64,000 bases of DNA, from IMG/VR virus record IMGVR_UViG_3300008952_000003, positions 124,001-188,000 of that record; one strand, given 5' to 3'. The translations under genes and the position numbers were made by a program. The notes under the pieces were generated by a model. It was given only the letters and a program-made list of their open reading frames with translations, made no database searches and was not told the DNA's origin. Of the stretch, positions 55,914 to 63,789 are shown piece by piece (the first letter of the stretch is position 1; each line of letters opens with the position of its first letter). This DNA comes from a virus.

Positions 55914-56183
55914 ATGTTTGACCCACACGCAATCGGACCTTTTGCAGAATCCCAAACCAAGGCTTTAAGCTTCATTACGAGCCTTATCGTTAATACTGCA
56001 GTCACCGAGACTCTTAAAGTCATGGATGATATGCAGTTAGAAGGCAAACAATTGCTTAAAGAACTTCGAAGTTCCGAGGGCAATAAAAAAGAAGAAGTAA
56101 AAGCAGCTTTGAAACTGCACATTAAAGACTCTAAACTCTTGCTTGAAACCATTATGATGAACCCAATCGAAAAGGATGCTTAA
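55914..56183 (+). CDS. Small helical protein
   Basis: 89 residues; hydrophobic-amphipathic first half (SQTKALSFITSLIVNTAVTETL) and a lysine/glutamate helical second half. Unknown. Confidence 0.6.
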   Translation: MFDPHAIGPFAESQTKALSFITSLIVNTAVTETLKVMDDMQLEGKQLLKELRSSEGNKKEEVKAALKLHIKDSKLLLETIMMNPIEKDA

Positions 56184-56186
56184 ACC

Positions 56187-56456
56187 ATGCGTATTGAAAA
56201 CTATAAATCAAATCAAACTATCGTTCACACTAACACTTATACCGCTCTCTTGAGCTATGGAGTCCCTCAAGTTGTTGTTTGTAACCCAGATATGCCATCG
56301 CTTGGTAATACTGTGCTTGTGAATAATAAGAAATACTCAAACACTACTTCGAAGCACCGCAATGCTTATTTGCGTCAATTGTGTGATCGTTCATATACTA
56401 TCATCGAAGCAACCCCCGCAGAGATTCAAGAAGTCACCGGCCTAGAAACCCGATAA
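56187..56456 (+). CDS. Conserved small phage protein
   Basis: 89 residues. SYGVPQVVVCNPDM and YSNTTSKHRNAYLRQL resemble, from memory, a small phage family of unknown function whose members carry a 'T.SKH...FL' motif. Beta-strand first half, helical second half. Confidence 0.6.
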   Translation: MRIENYKSNQTIVHTNTYTALLSYGVPQVVVCNPDMPSLGNTVLVNNKKYSNTTSKHRNAYLRQLCDRSYTIIEATPAEIQEVTGLETR

Positions 56457-56467
56457 TGGAGGACACT

Positions 56468-56614
56468 ATGAATATCGAGTTAACACCTGAAGAATTGGAC
56501 GTTCTACGTCACGCACTCAAAGTCGAGATATCCTCCTTTAAAGGCGAGGAATTGGAAGACCCCGATCTTCAAGCTCTCTTCTCCCTCGTTCGCAAGTTAG
56601 AAGGTGCAGAATGA
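56468..56614 (+). CDS. Small acidic helical protein
   Basis: 48 residues (MNIELTPEELDVLRHALKVE...), GGAGG before ATG, ATGA overlap with the following peptide. Confidence 0.55.
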   Translation: MNIELTPEELDVLRHALKVEISSFKGEELEDPDLQALFSLVRKLEGAE

Positions 56615-56703
56615 CAAACACACGAAAGGTACTTATAATCGCACATATCGCTGACTGTGCATGCTGGGCGTCATTGGGCTTTCTAATAGGACAATTGATT
56701 TAG
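56611..56703 (+). CDS. Membrane micropeptide
   Basis: 30 residues (MTNTRKVLIIAHIADCACWA...), hydrophobic; coupled to the previous gene. Confidence 0.45.
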   Translation: MTNTRKVLIIAHIADCACWASLGFLIGQLI

Positions 56704-56740
56704 CCGAGGGCCTAACAAATAAATAAACCCATATCAGAAT

Positions 56741-56768
56741 AAGCCAGGTAACCCCTGGCTTTTCTTTT
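56741..56768 (+). terminator. Rho-independent terminator
   Basis: AAGCCAGG (56741-56748), loop TAACC, CCTGGCTT (56754-56761), then TTCTTTTG. Ends the P9 operon. Confidence 0.85.
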
Positions 56769-56788
56769 GTCAAGTATTATTATCAGGC

Positions 56789-56850
56789 TTTACATTCTCT
56801 TGACAATTAAATGCTTGACACTCTATAGAGCAGTAACAAACTTATATAAT
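56789..56850 (+). promoter_or_regulatory. Degenerate triple-box promoter P10
   Basis: Boxes TTTACA 56789, TTGACA 56800 and TTGACA 56815 keep the 11/15 spacing, but the nearest TATAAT (56845) is seven bases too far, giving a 24-base spacer. No gene follows for 300 bases. Between this and the next promoter lies only GGGGGGTACCCCCC (56983-56996). Confidence 0.5.
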
Positions 56851-57098
56851 ACGAATTGACACAATCTTTACATATGACATAGTAATAAAAGAGTTTACAA
56901 GTATTTGACATATCACAATAACAAAGGAACAAACTGATTTGTCACAGCAAGCAAACGATTTGTCAGGATAAAACACGCTAATGGGGGGTACCCCCCCTCC
57001 CCCTCACACTCCCCGGAAAGTAGCCTCTAACCTGGGATATCGGCCGATCGGGCGAGGTACATTCGCGATATACACCCAGAAAATTCCCCAGAATAAAA

Positions 57099-57127
57099 TT
57101 GACAGAAACCGGTTTCTGTGGTATACT
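57099..57127 (+). promoter_or_regulatory. Operator-containing promoter of the sigma gene
   Basis: TTGACA 57099-57104, 17-base spacer, TATACT 57122-57127. The spacer and -35 end are occupied by the 18-base perfect palindrome ACAGAAACCGGTTTCTGT (57102-57119), so a dimeric repressor bound there would block RNA polymerase. Confidence 0.8.
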
Positions 57128-57153
57128 ACGAGTATAACAAGAGGAGTAGGTAC

Positions 57154-57840
57154 ATGTATTTTGGTAAAGAACAAGAAAAGCAAGTATTGAGATATCTGCA
57201 GACAAGAGATGAAAACCTGTACCACAAGGAAGTTCATAAATTGCTTAAGAATATAGCATATGGAGTGGCAGCAAAAATGAAAATGAAGCCAGCTAGTCTA
57301 TACCAATCAAAGGCCGTCAAAGACGGGTGCATCTCTCTCATGTGGGAAAAGCTTACTTCAACCTGGAATCCAAACAAAGGTCGCGCATACTCCTATTTAA
57401 CAGCAATTGCACAAAATTATTATTGCAGCGTATGGAGGACATATCACAAAAAGACCAAAACTCTCTACAAAACTGGCCAAGAGATCGATCGGATCTATCA
57501 TGCCGCTCATAATCCAAGCTTAAACTCAAATGTGCGAGGCCAAATTGGGTCAATTGAGGAGTTTAGAATCAAAGAAGAAATCGAAAAGGAGCGGTTCGAT
57601 TTAGCACTTCAAGTAACTGAGGAAACAAAAGCCCGACAAAAGGAGGCCTCCGTTGCTGAGGCGGTGATGATCATCCTCGAAAACGCAGACGACGTCGCAG
57701 TCTTTAATAAAAAAGCTATTTACCTATATATTAGAGAAATTACCGGCTTAAGCACAAAGCAGATTGTACGTGTACTAACTAAAATGAGAAAAAGGTACGG
57801 TAACCGGAAAATTTCCCAGAATAATTTTCCCATTTTTTAA
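57154..57840 (+). CDS. gp55-like late sigma factor (putative)
   Basis: 228 residues from ATG 57154 (GAGGAG upstream). STWNPNKGRAYSYLTAIAQNYYCSVWRTY is the sigma region 2-like pattern of T4 gp55 and relatives, with a helical C-terminal region (TGLSTKQIVRVLTKMRKRYG) that could read DNA. It would direct host RNA polymerase to late promoters, perhaps the ACTATTTAT motif nearby. The operator in its promoter would time the early-to-late switch. Other small sigma-like or helix-turn-helix proteins are alternatives. Confidence 0.68.
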   Translation: MYFGKEQEKQVLRYLQTRDENLYHKEVHKLLKNIAYGVAAKMKMKPASLYQSKAVKDGCISLMWEKLTSTWNPNKGRAYSYLTAIAQNYYCSVWRTYHKKTKTLYKTGQEIDRIYHAAHNPSLNSNVRGQIGSIEEFRIKEEIEKERFDLALQVTEETKARQKEASVAEAVMIILENADDVAVFNKKAIYLYIREITGLSTKQIVRVLTKMRKRYGNRKISQNNFPIF

Positions 57841-57938
57841 AAAACAGATACTAATTACAGGAGTAGAAACACAAGGTATTATTTTCATGAAAAACCAAAC
57901 TAACAGTAGTAATCAGAGAGAACAAGAGCAGTGAACAG

Positions 57939-58088
57939 TTGGACGAGCTTCTGCCCGGCCCGGCCATCATAACGCATGCATACAAGTGGCTAGCCCCATT
58001 GCACGATATGGTGAATATGGCAGATCCCCGCATAATTCAAAGTGAGGTAGAAGTCTGGCTTGATAATCGGCACTACGACGCGCTTTAA
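57939..58088 (+). CDS. Possible small gene or gene remnant
   Basis: A coding-looking frame (QLDELLPGPAIITHAYKWLA..., 49 residues from TTG) without a good start. Upstream a separate 15-codon ATG frame (57889) runs into a TGA, so this may be a frameshifted gene, a frameshift signal or non-coding. The 315 bases between sigma and lipoprotein hold nothing else. Confidence 0.3.
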   Translation: MDELLPGPAIITHAYKWLAPLHDMVNMADPRIIQSEVEVWLDNRHYDAL

Positions 58089-58104
58089 TAAAACACAAAA
58101 CCCC

Positions 58105-58133
58105 TTGACACGCACGTAGCCCCGTGTTATAAT
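58105..58133 (+). promoter_or_regulatory. Promoter for the lipoprotein gene
   Basis: TTGACA 58105-58110, 17-base spacer, TATAAT 58128-58133. Confidence 0.8.
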
Positions 58134-58154
58134 AATACTATATAAGAGGTCAGA

Positions 58155-58625
58155 ATGGCATTTAGGCATCGATATATTGCAGGACCATTAACTATGGCCC
58201 TATTCTTTGTAGCACTAATGATCGCGCTATTTACAGCAGGCTGCGTGTCATATGACCCATATAACCCCTACGCCCCTAGAGATATATCTGATCCCGTCAA
58301 AACCCCCATATTCGAGGATGCCAAGGCGTCATGTTACTTTGAGCCGGCTATCAATGATCACGTATGGCACTTTGAAGCTTGGATTCACTATCCTAGACAC
58401 GACTTTAAACAATTGAAGAGAGCCTATGTTGAGGTGTATGATGGAGAATATCTTGTTGATTGGTTCGAACTTTATCGCGATAGTGGAAAGTATTGGGATA
58501 CAAAACGCATCGAATCATATCAAACTGCTTTATATTGCGAGTATTTTGATGATTATGAAGCAGATTTCTTCGCTTTTGATCATAAAAATGAATCCGACAT
58601 AATTACAGTACAGGACTTTAATTGA
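58155..58625 (+). CDS. Small lipoprotein A
   Basis: 156 residues. The signal (LTMALFFVALMIALFTAGC) ends in a lipobox. The mature part has VWHFEAWIHY, AYVEVYDGEYLVDWFELYRDSG and ETALYCEYFDDY-like phrases and is homologous to lipoprotein B at 60575 (aligned VWEFDAWVDH, EVWVDVWHGPHLVNSFPLYPDIG). Two cysteines may form a disulphide. Small phage lipoproteins often block receptors (superinfection exclusion); that is inference. Confidence 0.75.
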   Translation: MAFRHRYIAGPLTMALFFVALMIALFTAGCVSYDPYNPYAPRDISDPVKTPIFEDAKASCYFEPAINDHVWHFEAWIHYPRHDFKQLKRAYVEVYDGEYLVDWFELYRDSGKYWDTKRIESYQTALYCEYFDDYEADFFAFDHKNESDIITVQDFN

Positions 58626-58627
58626 AC

Positions 58628-58744
58628 ATGACCACTAAACACAAGCAAAAACCAGCGATATACCGTATAATAACAAGAACTTTAACCAAACCAATGGTTA
58701 AATCACTCATAAAGCCACTGTATAAGTCAAAGGATGAGCAATGA
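58628..58744 (+). CDS. Small basic peptide
   Basis: 38 residues, 12 of them Lys/Arg (MTTKHKQKPAIYRIITRTLT...). Its ATG follows two bases after the lipoprotein stop and it overlaps the next start (ATGA). Nucleic-acid or membrane binding is possible. Confidence 0.5.
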   Translation: MTTKHKQKPAIYRIITRTLTKPMVKSLIKPLYKSKDEQ

Positions 58745-59061
58745 TCATCAATTTGGCACAATCATACCTTCATGACCTATTCAAAGGAGAGCTTGAGCTA
58801 TATTTGATGTCACAATATCCCGGCTTTAAGCTCAATAATATTCCAAATAAGCGAGTTGTGAAGGTTAAAGGCATCAAAATACCCAAAAATACCCCAAATG
58901 TGATTGACCGCATACTCGAATATTGCAAAAAGAAGGATAATGCACTCATGAGTTTAAGGAAATTCCTCCCAAGCTATAAAAGAAATGAAGAATTGATAAT
59001 CAGAAAGATGAGACGCAAGGGCTTGAACCAATGGTACCTGACCGAGGATATAAAAAAATAA
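58741..59061 (+). CDS. Hypothetical basic protein
   Basis: 106 residues, highly basic after residue 40 (NKRVVKVKGIKIPKNTP, RKMRRKGLNQWYLTEDIKK), helical. Nucleic-acid binding is plausible. Confidence 0.6.
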   Translation: MIINLAQSYLHDLFKGELELYLMSQYPGFKLNNIPNKRVVKVKGIKIPKNTPNVIDRILEYCKKKDNALMSLRKFLPSYKRNEELIIRKMRRKGLNQWYLTEDIKK

Positions 59062-59339
59062 TGGCATCAATACAGAAGAAAAAGAACGGTGAAAAAATTA
59101 TCGCTTTAAATAGGGGTGAGAGTGCGATTGTGTTTACAGACGAAGGAATACACCAAATCCTTTCGCAAACCTTCAAAAGCACCCTTTTAGAGGCACAGAG
59201 GACCCAAGGAAAGTCAATAATGGAAAGATTCGAGAAGTGCGCAGACAAAGATGCTACGTCTGTTATAAATGATTTCGTATTGATCCAAGTTGTGAATCTG
59301 TTGGCAGAGATTGTTGATAATTTAAAGTCAAAAAAATAA
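59061..59339 (+). CDS. Hypothetical helical protein
   Basis: 92 residues from ATG 59061; SAIVFTDEGIHQILSQTFKSTLLEAQRTQ then a long helical tail. No ribosome site apart from the overlap with the previous stop. Unknown. Confidence 0.6.
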   Translation: MASIQKKKNGEKIIALNRGESAIVFTDEGIHQILSQTFKSTLLEAQRTQGKSIMERFEKCADKDATSVINDFVLIQVVNLLAEIVDNLKSKK

Positions 59340-59356
59340 AGCTTTGTTTTTTAAAA

Positions 59357-59366
59357 AACTATTTAT
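59357..59366 (+). promoter_or_regulatory. Candidate late-promoter motif AACTATTTAT
   Basis: Fused to the palindrome GTTTTTTAAAAAAC (59346-59359). Lies 26 bases before ATG 59393. Confidence 0.45.
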
Positions 59367-59392
59367 AATACAAAGCATGGGAGACTTTCATC

Positions 59393-60352
59393 ATGAAAAT
59401 CACGAAAACAAGACTTAGAGAGATAATTGCACAAGAAATAGTGGGAATCCGCGAGTATCGTGATCTACCGGATGATCCTGAATATGCATACTGGATCCAG
59501 GATCCGGAATTGTGGAATAAATTTCTTGAGAAAGCCAAAACCCCCACGGTATCACCAGAAGACTTTAAGACGTTGAGGGCCGCGAAGGAGAAAGTCGACA
59601 CAGATCAACCCATTGGAATCCATCACGCGCTGGAGGTAGGAAATCGAGAACTGTATGACTTCGCCGTGGCCGCGCGAGCCGCCATGGATAAGCACGATCC
59701 CAGATTGTCGAATAGCGAAGGCGCCAAGATAAGCGAATCAACAAAAATCACGAAAACGAGGCTTAGAGAGATAATTGCACAAGAAATGAGCAATACTGCT
59801 TATGACCGCGATGATGGGGGTGAAACCAAGACCATCGATAGTCTCATCGACGATCTTGGAAACGCAGCAGAGCAGTTAAATCATGTCTTAAAGATGGCGG
59901 ACAAGAAAGTGGAACCGGACGTGGGCGCGCTTAAAACAGCGCTTCAAGGCCTTGAGCGCTTTCGGGATGAAAAAGATGAAGAATATGGCGAACTCCTGGA
60001 TCAGGCGGACAATGCTATAGATCAAGCTAATTTAAACGACCTTTCTGGTATCCTCACCGACCTTCAAAAATATAGACTAACATCATGGATTGAGGAATAT
60101 GTCGTAGCGGACGATAATAAAGCTTGGATCGATCTTGCAACGAAGATGCTCAGCAAAGGTCGCTGGACGGAAGATACCTTTAAGGCACTAACTAGACTCA
60201 AGGGTGAGATCAGATTGGGAAAGGACTATCCCAACCTCACAGACGAAGAACGAGACCTTCTTGATCTTAGCGATCCAGACAAAAATGCAAGTCGGGCCCC
60301 GATGACCGAACAAGATCTTCTTAAAATTATCCGCGATGTTTTGGCAGAGTGA
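59393..60352 (+). CDS. KITK-tagged protein with internal duplicated tag
   Basis: 319 residues. The tag MKITKTRLREIIAQE opens the protein and recurs at residues 118-131 (KITKTRLREIIAQE). The corresponding DNA (about 59395-59438 and 59744-59787) differs at only two bases. The body is acidic and helical (DLPDDPEYAYW, QADNAIDQANLNDLSGI). The structure looks like a fusion of two tagged genes at the tag. Possible virion or scaffold protein. Confidence 0.7.
   Translation: MKITKTRLREIIAQEIVGIREYRDLPDDPEYAYWIQDPELWNKFLEKAKTPTVSPEDFKTLRAAKEKVDTDQPIGIHHALEVGNRELYDFAVAARAAMDKHDPRLSNSEGAKISESTKITKTRLREIIAQEMSNTAYDRDDGGETKTIDSLIDDLGNAAEQLNHVLKMADKKVEPDVGALKTALQGLERFRDEKDEEYGELLDQADNAIDQANLNDLSGILTDLQKYRLTSWIEEYVVADDNKAWIDLATKMLSKGRWTEDTFKALTRLKGEIRLGKDYPNLTDEERDLLDLSDPDKNASRAPMTEQDLLKIIRDVLAE
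59395..59787 (+). repeat. Direct repeat encoding the KITK tag
   Basis: Two 44-base copies near 59395-59438 and 59744-59787, two mismatches, 349 bases apart; coding for the tag. A recombination footprint. Confidence 0.85.
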
Positions 60353-60504
60353 TATTAAATATTGCAGGCATAATATTCATACTTGCATACATGTTTTTTG
60401 TTGCTTATATATGCATTAAGCTTATGTATGCAATATCATGGATCCTAGAGCCAATGATCGAGGGCCTAATAGGAACTATCATATACCTCCTCCAGAGAAA
60501 ATAA
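60349..60504 (+). CDS. Small membrane peptide
   Basis: 51 residues, GTG start overlapping the previous stop; two hydrophobic stretches (IAGIIFILAYMFFVAYICI, MIEGLIGTIIYLL). Unknown. Confidence 0.5.
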   Translation: MILNIAGIIFILAYMFFVAYICIKLMYAISWILEPMIEGLIGTIIYLLQRK

Positions 60505-60516
60505 TATTAATTTCTC

Positions 60517-60545
60517 TTGACAGAGATCACATATGGTGCTATAAT
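60517..60545 (+). promoter_or_regulatory. Promoter for lipoprotein B
   Basis: TTGACA 60517-60522, 17-base spacer, TATAAT 60540-60545. Confidence 0.8.
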
Positions 60546-60574
60546 GTAAGTACAATATAACAAAGAGGTGTCTC

Positions 60575-61003
60575 ATGTACATTAAATACATTATTTCGTC
60601 GTTAATCCTATTGTTAACCGTCACAGGGTGTGATATCGTCATTGATACCCCACGTCCGCAGGGCCCGGTGGTGATCGTTGATCACGATTATCCAATCCTT
60701 CACGATGCAAACGTTGTTTGTAGGTGGGATAACTACTATTATGATTATGTATGGGAGTTTGACGCATGGGTTGATCACACTTATGGTCCCCGCGAAATTG
60801 CCGAGGTTTGGGTAGATGTGTGGCATGGACCGCATTTGGTAAACTCTTTTCCACTATATCCCGATATTGGCAGTCACTGGGATTCTGATTGGATCGAATG
60901 GAGTGAGACCAATCTATATTGCGGTGATTACTATGAGTTCGAATTCGTTGCGTATGATTGGCATGGTGCTGAAGACTATTTGCTGATTGTACCCACTTAT
61001 TAG
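60575..61003 (+). CDS. Small lipoprotein B
   Basis: 142 residues. Signal peptide ends LTVTGC. The mature part is aromatic and acidic with VWEFDAWVDH and EVWVDVWHGPHLVNSFPLYPDIG, matching lipoprotein A. Both carry two Cys in equivalent positions. Own promoter at 60517; GAGGTG before ATG. Confidence 0.75.
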   Translation: MYIKYIISSLILLLTVTGCDIVIDTPRPQGPVVIVDHDYPILHDANVVCRWDNYYYDYVWEFDAWVDHTYGPREIAEVWVDVWHGPHLVNSFPLYPDIGSHWDSDWIEWSETNLYCGDYYEFEFVAYDWHGAEDYLLIVPTY

Positions 61004-61012
61004 GGGACAGCT

Positions 61013-61594
61013 ATGGATAGTTTAGAAGCAAATATGGAGATTGAATATAAGTTTTGGGCTGGGAATGTCACAAAACAAGATTTTCACTCTCTTTTGGAGA
61101 CTGCCATAGGTCGTCAATATGAACCACTGTACGTGTGTTCATGTGATGACTATTATGTCAATCAAGATCATGATTCCTTTTTAAGATATCGCAAAGGAGG
61201 GATGGTCACGGAACTCACACTCAAGCAAAAGCGCGAAGGAAATGTCGTTAGAAAGGAGATTAATCTTGATATGACAAGCAATGATGACTCTTCTGTTGTC
61301 GAATTCTTGCTTTTGAGTGGTTATGAAAAGACATTTTCTGTGTTCAAAGAGGCTTGGATTTGGGAATTCGAGGATTGTGATGTTTCTTATTACATTTTAT
61401 CGGATGGAAGGGCTGTTGTGGAGCTAGAAGCCACAATATATGATACACAAGAGCAAGGAATAGCGATCATTGACGAGTGGTCAAGCAAATTGAAGTGTAA
61501 TAAACTGATGAGAGAATCACGCTCATTGTTTGAGATATTCACACAAGAGGCAGAATCACGCGAGTTGTGTGATGTTGGTGGGTGTGTTAAATAA
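61013..61594 (+). CDS. CYTH-domain protein
   Basis: 193 residues. MEIEYKF (ExEYK, residues 8-13) is the CYTH opening; SFLRYRKG, ELTLKQKREG and VRKEINLD continue the tunnel-lining strands, then a later VELEATIYD. CYTH enzymes (thiamine triphosphatase, class IV adenylate cyclase, inorganic triphosphatase) act on triphosphates. A phage version might act on nucleotide signals or RNA 5' ends. ATG 61034 would begin nearer the motif. Confidence 0.75.
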   Translation: MDSLEANMEIEYKFWAGNVTKQDFHSLLETAIGRQYEPLYVCSCDDYYVNQDHDSFLRYRKGGMVTELTLKQKREGNVVRKEINLDMTSNDDSSVVEFLLLSGYEKTFSVFKEAWIWEFEDCDVSYYILSDGRAVVELEATIYDTQEQGIAIIDEWSSKLKCNKLMRESRSLFEIFTQEAESRELCDVGGCVK

Positions 61595-61641
61595 AAATTT
61601 AGCGAAAAAATAAAAAAAATTTGCGGCGCGAAAACGGTGCG

Positions 61642-61650
61642 TACTATTTA
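61642..61650 (+). promoter_or_regulatory. Candidate late-promoter motif TACTATTTA
   Basis: 23 bases before ATG 61674, after A-tracts at 61603-61619. Confidence 0.4.
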
Positions 61651-61673
61651 CGTTACTGAGGAGATTTTTTAGA

Positions 61674-62027
61674 ATGAAACTTACAAGGAACAGATTGAAG
61701 CGGATAATTTCCGAAGAAATGGAGCGGCTAACCGAAGTCGACAATAGTCGGGTGCAAATCGCAACTGCACAATCTATGATGGATGATGTTAATCAGACGG
61801 GAGATCCGAAACTTATTGATGAGGTCTGTGTCCTTTTGGACCAAATCATAACTGTCACCTCTAATTTATCTGACGGATCTATGCAGGGCGCCATCATCAC
61901 CCATATTCAAAGCCTCAAGAGTCTCATCGATGAGATCAAGGAAGACGCAAACAGCAGGGCAGAACCAGAAGTTGATATGCCCGATCAAAATATGGGCGGC
62001 GTTGAGGTCGATACGCCCGAAATATAA
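61674..62027 (+). CDS. KITK-tagged small acidic protein
   Basis: 117 residues. MKLTRNRLKRIISEEM is the tag. The body is acidic and ends in VDMPDQNMGGVEVDTPEI. Possible internal virion or scaffold protein. No ribosome site stronger than GAGG at 61659. Confidence 0.65.
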   Translation: MKLTRNRLKRIISEEMERLTEVDNSRVQIATAQSMMDDVNQTGDPKLIDEVCVLLDQIITVTSNLSDGSMQGAIITHIQSLKSLIDEIKEDANSRAEPEVDMPDQNMGGVEVDTPEI

Positions 62028-62071
62028 TTTAAAAAAGCATTTTTTTATATTTCTAGCCCATAGTTACTAGT

Positions 62072-62521
62072 GTGAAAGCATTTCTATTATCGCTATTCTT
62101 TATCACTAGTTGCTCCTCTGAGCCTCGCCTGACCGGATATAAATACGGCGGTGGCTGGGATGGGAATAAAATAAGGACTTGTAACGAGAGCGACATTATG
62201 CAAAAATGGTGGCACTTCGAAACAAAAAACGCAATTGTCAGCACGCTAGTTCCTGGTTTTGAGGATCTGTGTGCTTTTCCAAAAGAAGATGGTGTTCTTT
62301 TCTGGAATGAGGCTGAAGGCTGGGGCGCTTGGCAAGATCAATGGGATTGGTCATGCTCGGACATTGATACGATGAAGGTTCTTGATACAGACAATAATGA
62401 TGTCTATTACGTTCAGATCTTCGGAAAAGATCCAGATGGATGCTATGATATCGAAGTTTCCGATAGTGGAATCACAGTAAGGGGCGAAATGTGCCCCTGT
62501 GATGACCCATTCGAAGAATAG
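62072..62521 (+). CDS. Small lipoprotein C
   Basis: 149 residues, GTG start. The signal is short (MKAFLLSLFFITSC, lipobox ITSC). The mature region is unlike A and B: Trp-rich (GGGWDGN, MQKWWHFETK, WGAWQDQWDWSC) with six further cysteines, some near the end (MCPCDDP), suggesting disulphides and a surface role. Confidence 0.7.
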   Translation: MKAFLLSLFFITSCSSEPRLTGYKYGGGWDGNKIRTCNESDIMQKWWHFETKNAIVSTLVPGFEDLCAFPKEDGVLFWNEAEGWGAWQDQWDWSCSDIDTMKVLDTDNNDVYYVQIFGKDPDGCYDIEVSDSGITVRGEMCPCDDPFEE

Positions 62522-62539
62522 GATTTTAACCTTATAAGT

Positions 62540-62549
62540 AACTATTTAT
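62540..62549 (+). promoter_or_regulatory. Candidate late-promoter motif AACTATTTAT
   Basis: 27 bases before ATG 62577, with AGGAG in between. Confidence 0.45.
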
Positions 62550-62576
62550 ATTATAATAATATAGGAGACCTTTACC

Positions 62577-63761
62577 ATGAAGGCTATTAAGAACAAGAAA
62601 AGATTTGATGCTCGCAGATTTCTCAGCGAGAGGAAAGAAGAAACTAAAGAGAATATTGAAGAAATTAAAGTGAGTTTTAATGATTTCTCGTTCGATAATT
62701 GGCTTGAAGAGGAGTCTGTTAAAGAATTTCAAGTTGGCGACGGCGCGCGTGATCCCTATGCTCAGAGTGAAGTTCCACCGCCAACAAAAGAAAATCCAAA
62801 GCGAAAAAGTGACGAAGAGCTTGCTAAGGAACTAGCCGATCGCGAGCCTGGTAAAATGGTTAAGAACACCTATGAAGAAGGCTGCGGCGAGCCAGAGATG
62901 GGTCCAGAAGAAGACGAGCTAGCAGTTACTGATCTTTCCCCGGATGAAGCATTTGGCGCAGGTTATACGGCTGCTGTGGAAGAAATTATGGCTTCAATTC
63001 AAGGCCTCTTGGAAGATCCAATAGAGATGGGTACTGCTCCTGGAGAGGAGGAGAAAGGAGCCGTTGACATCTCCGCTATATTCGAAGATGATGATGAAAT
63101 GGTTGGCCAACTTCCAAAAGCAACAGAGTATAGCCCTGATGATCCCGTTTATATGATCACTACTAATGACGGAAAAAACCCCGAGCACAAGTCGCAGAGC
63201 GCCAATGAAATCGGAGACTGGTACGATAAATTCAGTGAGGAGGGTTATTCAGATGAACAAATAATAGTAACAAAAAACCGTGATCCACTTAACGATATAT
63301 TCGACGAGCCTGGATACGACGTTAACGGCGACGAGCGACCGGAGTGGGAAGACGAAGCCGCCGAGCTGGATAGGGGGCTCCAAGGAAAAACGTCTGGACG
63401 TGTTGATTATGGGATCGGTACCCCGCGACTCAAAAGTGGATCACGTATCCCGCGAGCGGGTCGGCGAGGTGTTAGTGAATCCCTGCGTGTTCAAGAAGAT
63501 TCAGACCAAGAAGAAAGGGATACAGCAGTTCAAAAATTGGATGATATAGTCAACAAAGACTGGAAAGAAAAACATTACTATGTCATAAAGCGTGGGGAAA
63601 TGAGAAGTGTCAGAAAACCGGGAACCCTCGGCCCCAAGGGTCATGAAGTTGTACGCCAAAGAACCGAAGACGGACTTAGATCTTTCGCGAGTAGATTGAA
63701 GGCTGGGGGAGAGCCATATGCTACCAATTTACCTGACGAGCTAGACCTAGAAGAATCCTGA
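62577..63761 (+). CDS. Large acidic protein, candidate virion/scaffold protein
   Basis: 394 residues, highly acidic and low complexity in large parts. The basic N-terminus (MKAIKNKKRFDARRFLSERK) resembles tag-like starts; residues 105-175 (EDELAVTDLSPDEAFGAGY) and a basic patch (TPRLKSGSRIPRAGRRG) near residue 290 are followed by a charged tail. No fold recognised; architecture is like scaffolds. Confidence 0.65.
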   Translation: MKAIKNKKRFDARRFLSERKEETKENIEEIKVSFNDFSFDNWLEEESVKEFQVGDGARDPYAQSEVPPPTKENPKRKSDEELAKELADREPGKMVKNTYEEGCGEPEMGPEEDELAVTDLSPDEAFGAGYTAAVEEIMASIQGLLEDPIEMGTAPGEEEKGAVDISAIFEDDDEMVGQLPKATEYSPDDPVYMITTNDGKNPEHKSQSANEIGDWYDKFSEEGYSDEQIIVTKNRDPLNDIFDEPGYDVNGDERPEWEDEAAELDRGLQGKTSGRVDYGIGTPRLKSGSRIPRAGRRGVSESLRVQEDSDQEERDTAVQKLDDIVNKDWKEKHYYVIKRGEMRSVRKPGTLGPKGHEVVRQRTEDGLRSFASRLKAGGEPYATNLPDELDLEES

Positions 63762-63789
63762 ACAGAAGAAAACGATCAGGGTGATCAAG

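Noticed and set aside
56983-56996. GGGGGGTACCCCCC as a terminator
   Set aside because: The 14-base palindrome is short of a loop and has C-rich rather than U-rich downstream sequence; kept only as a curiosity.
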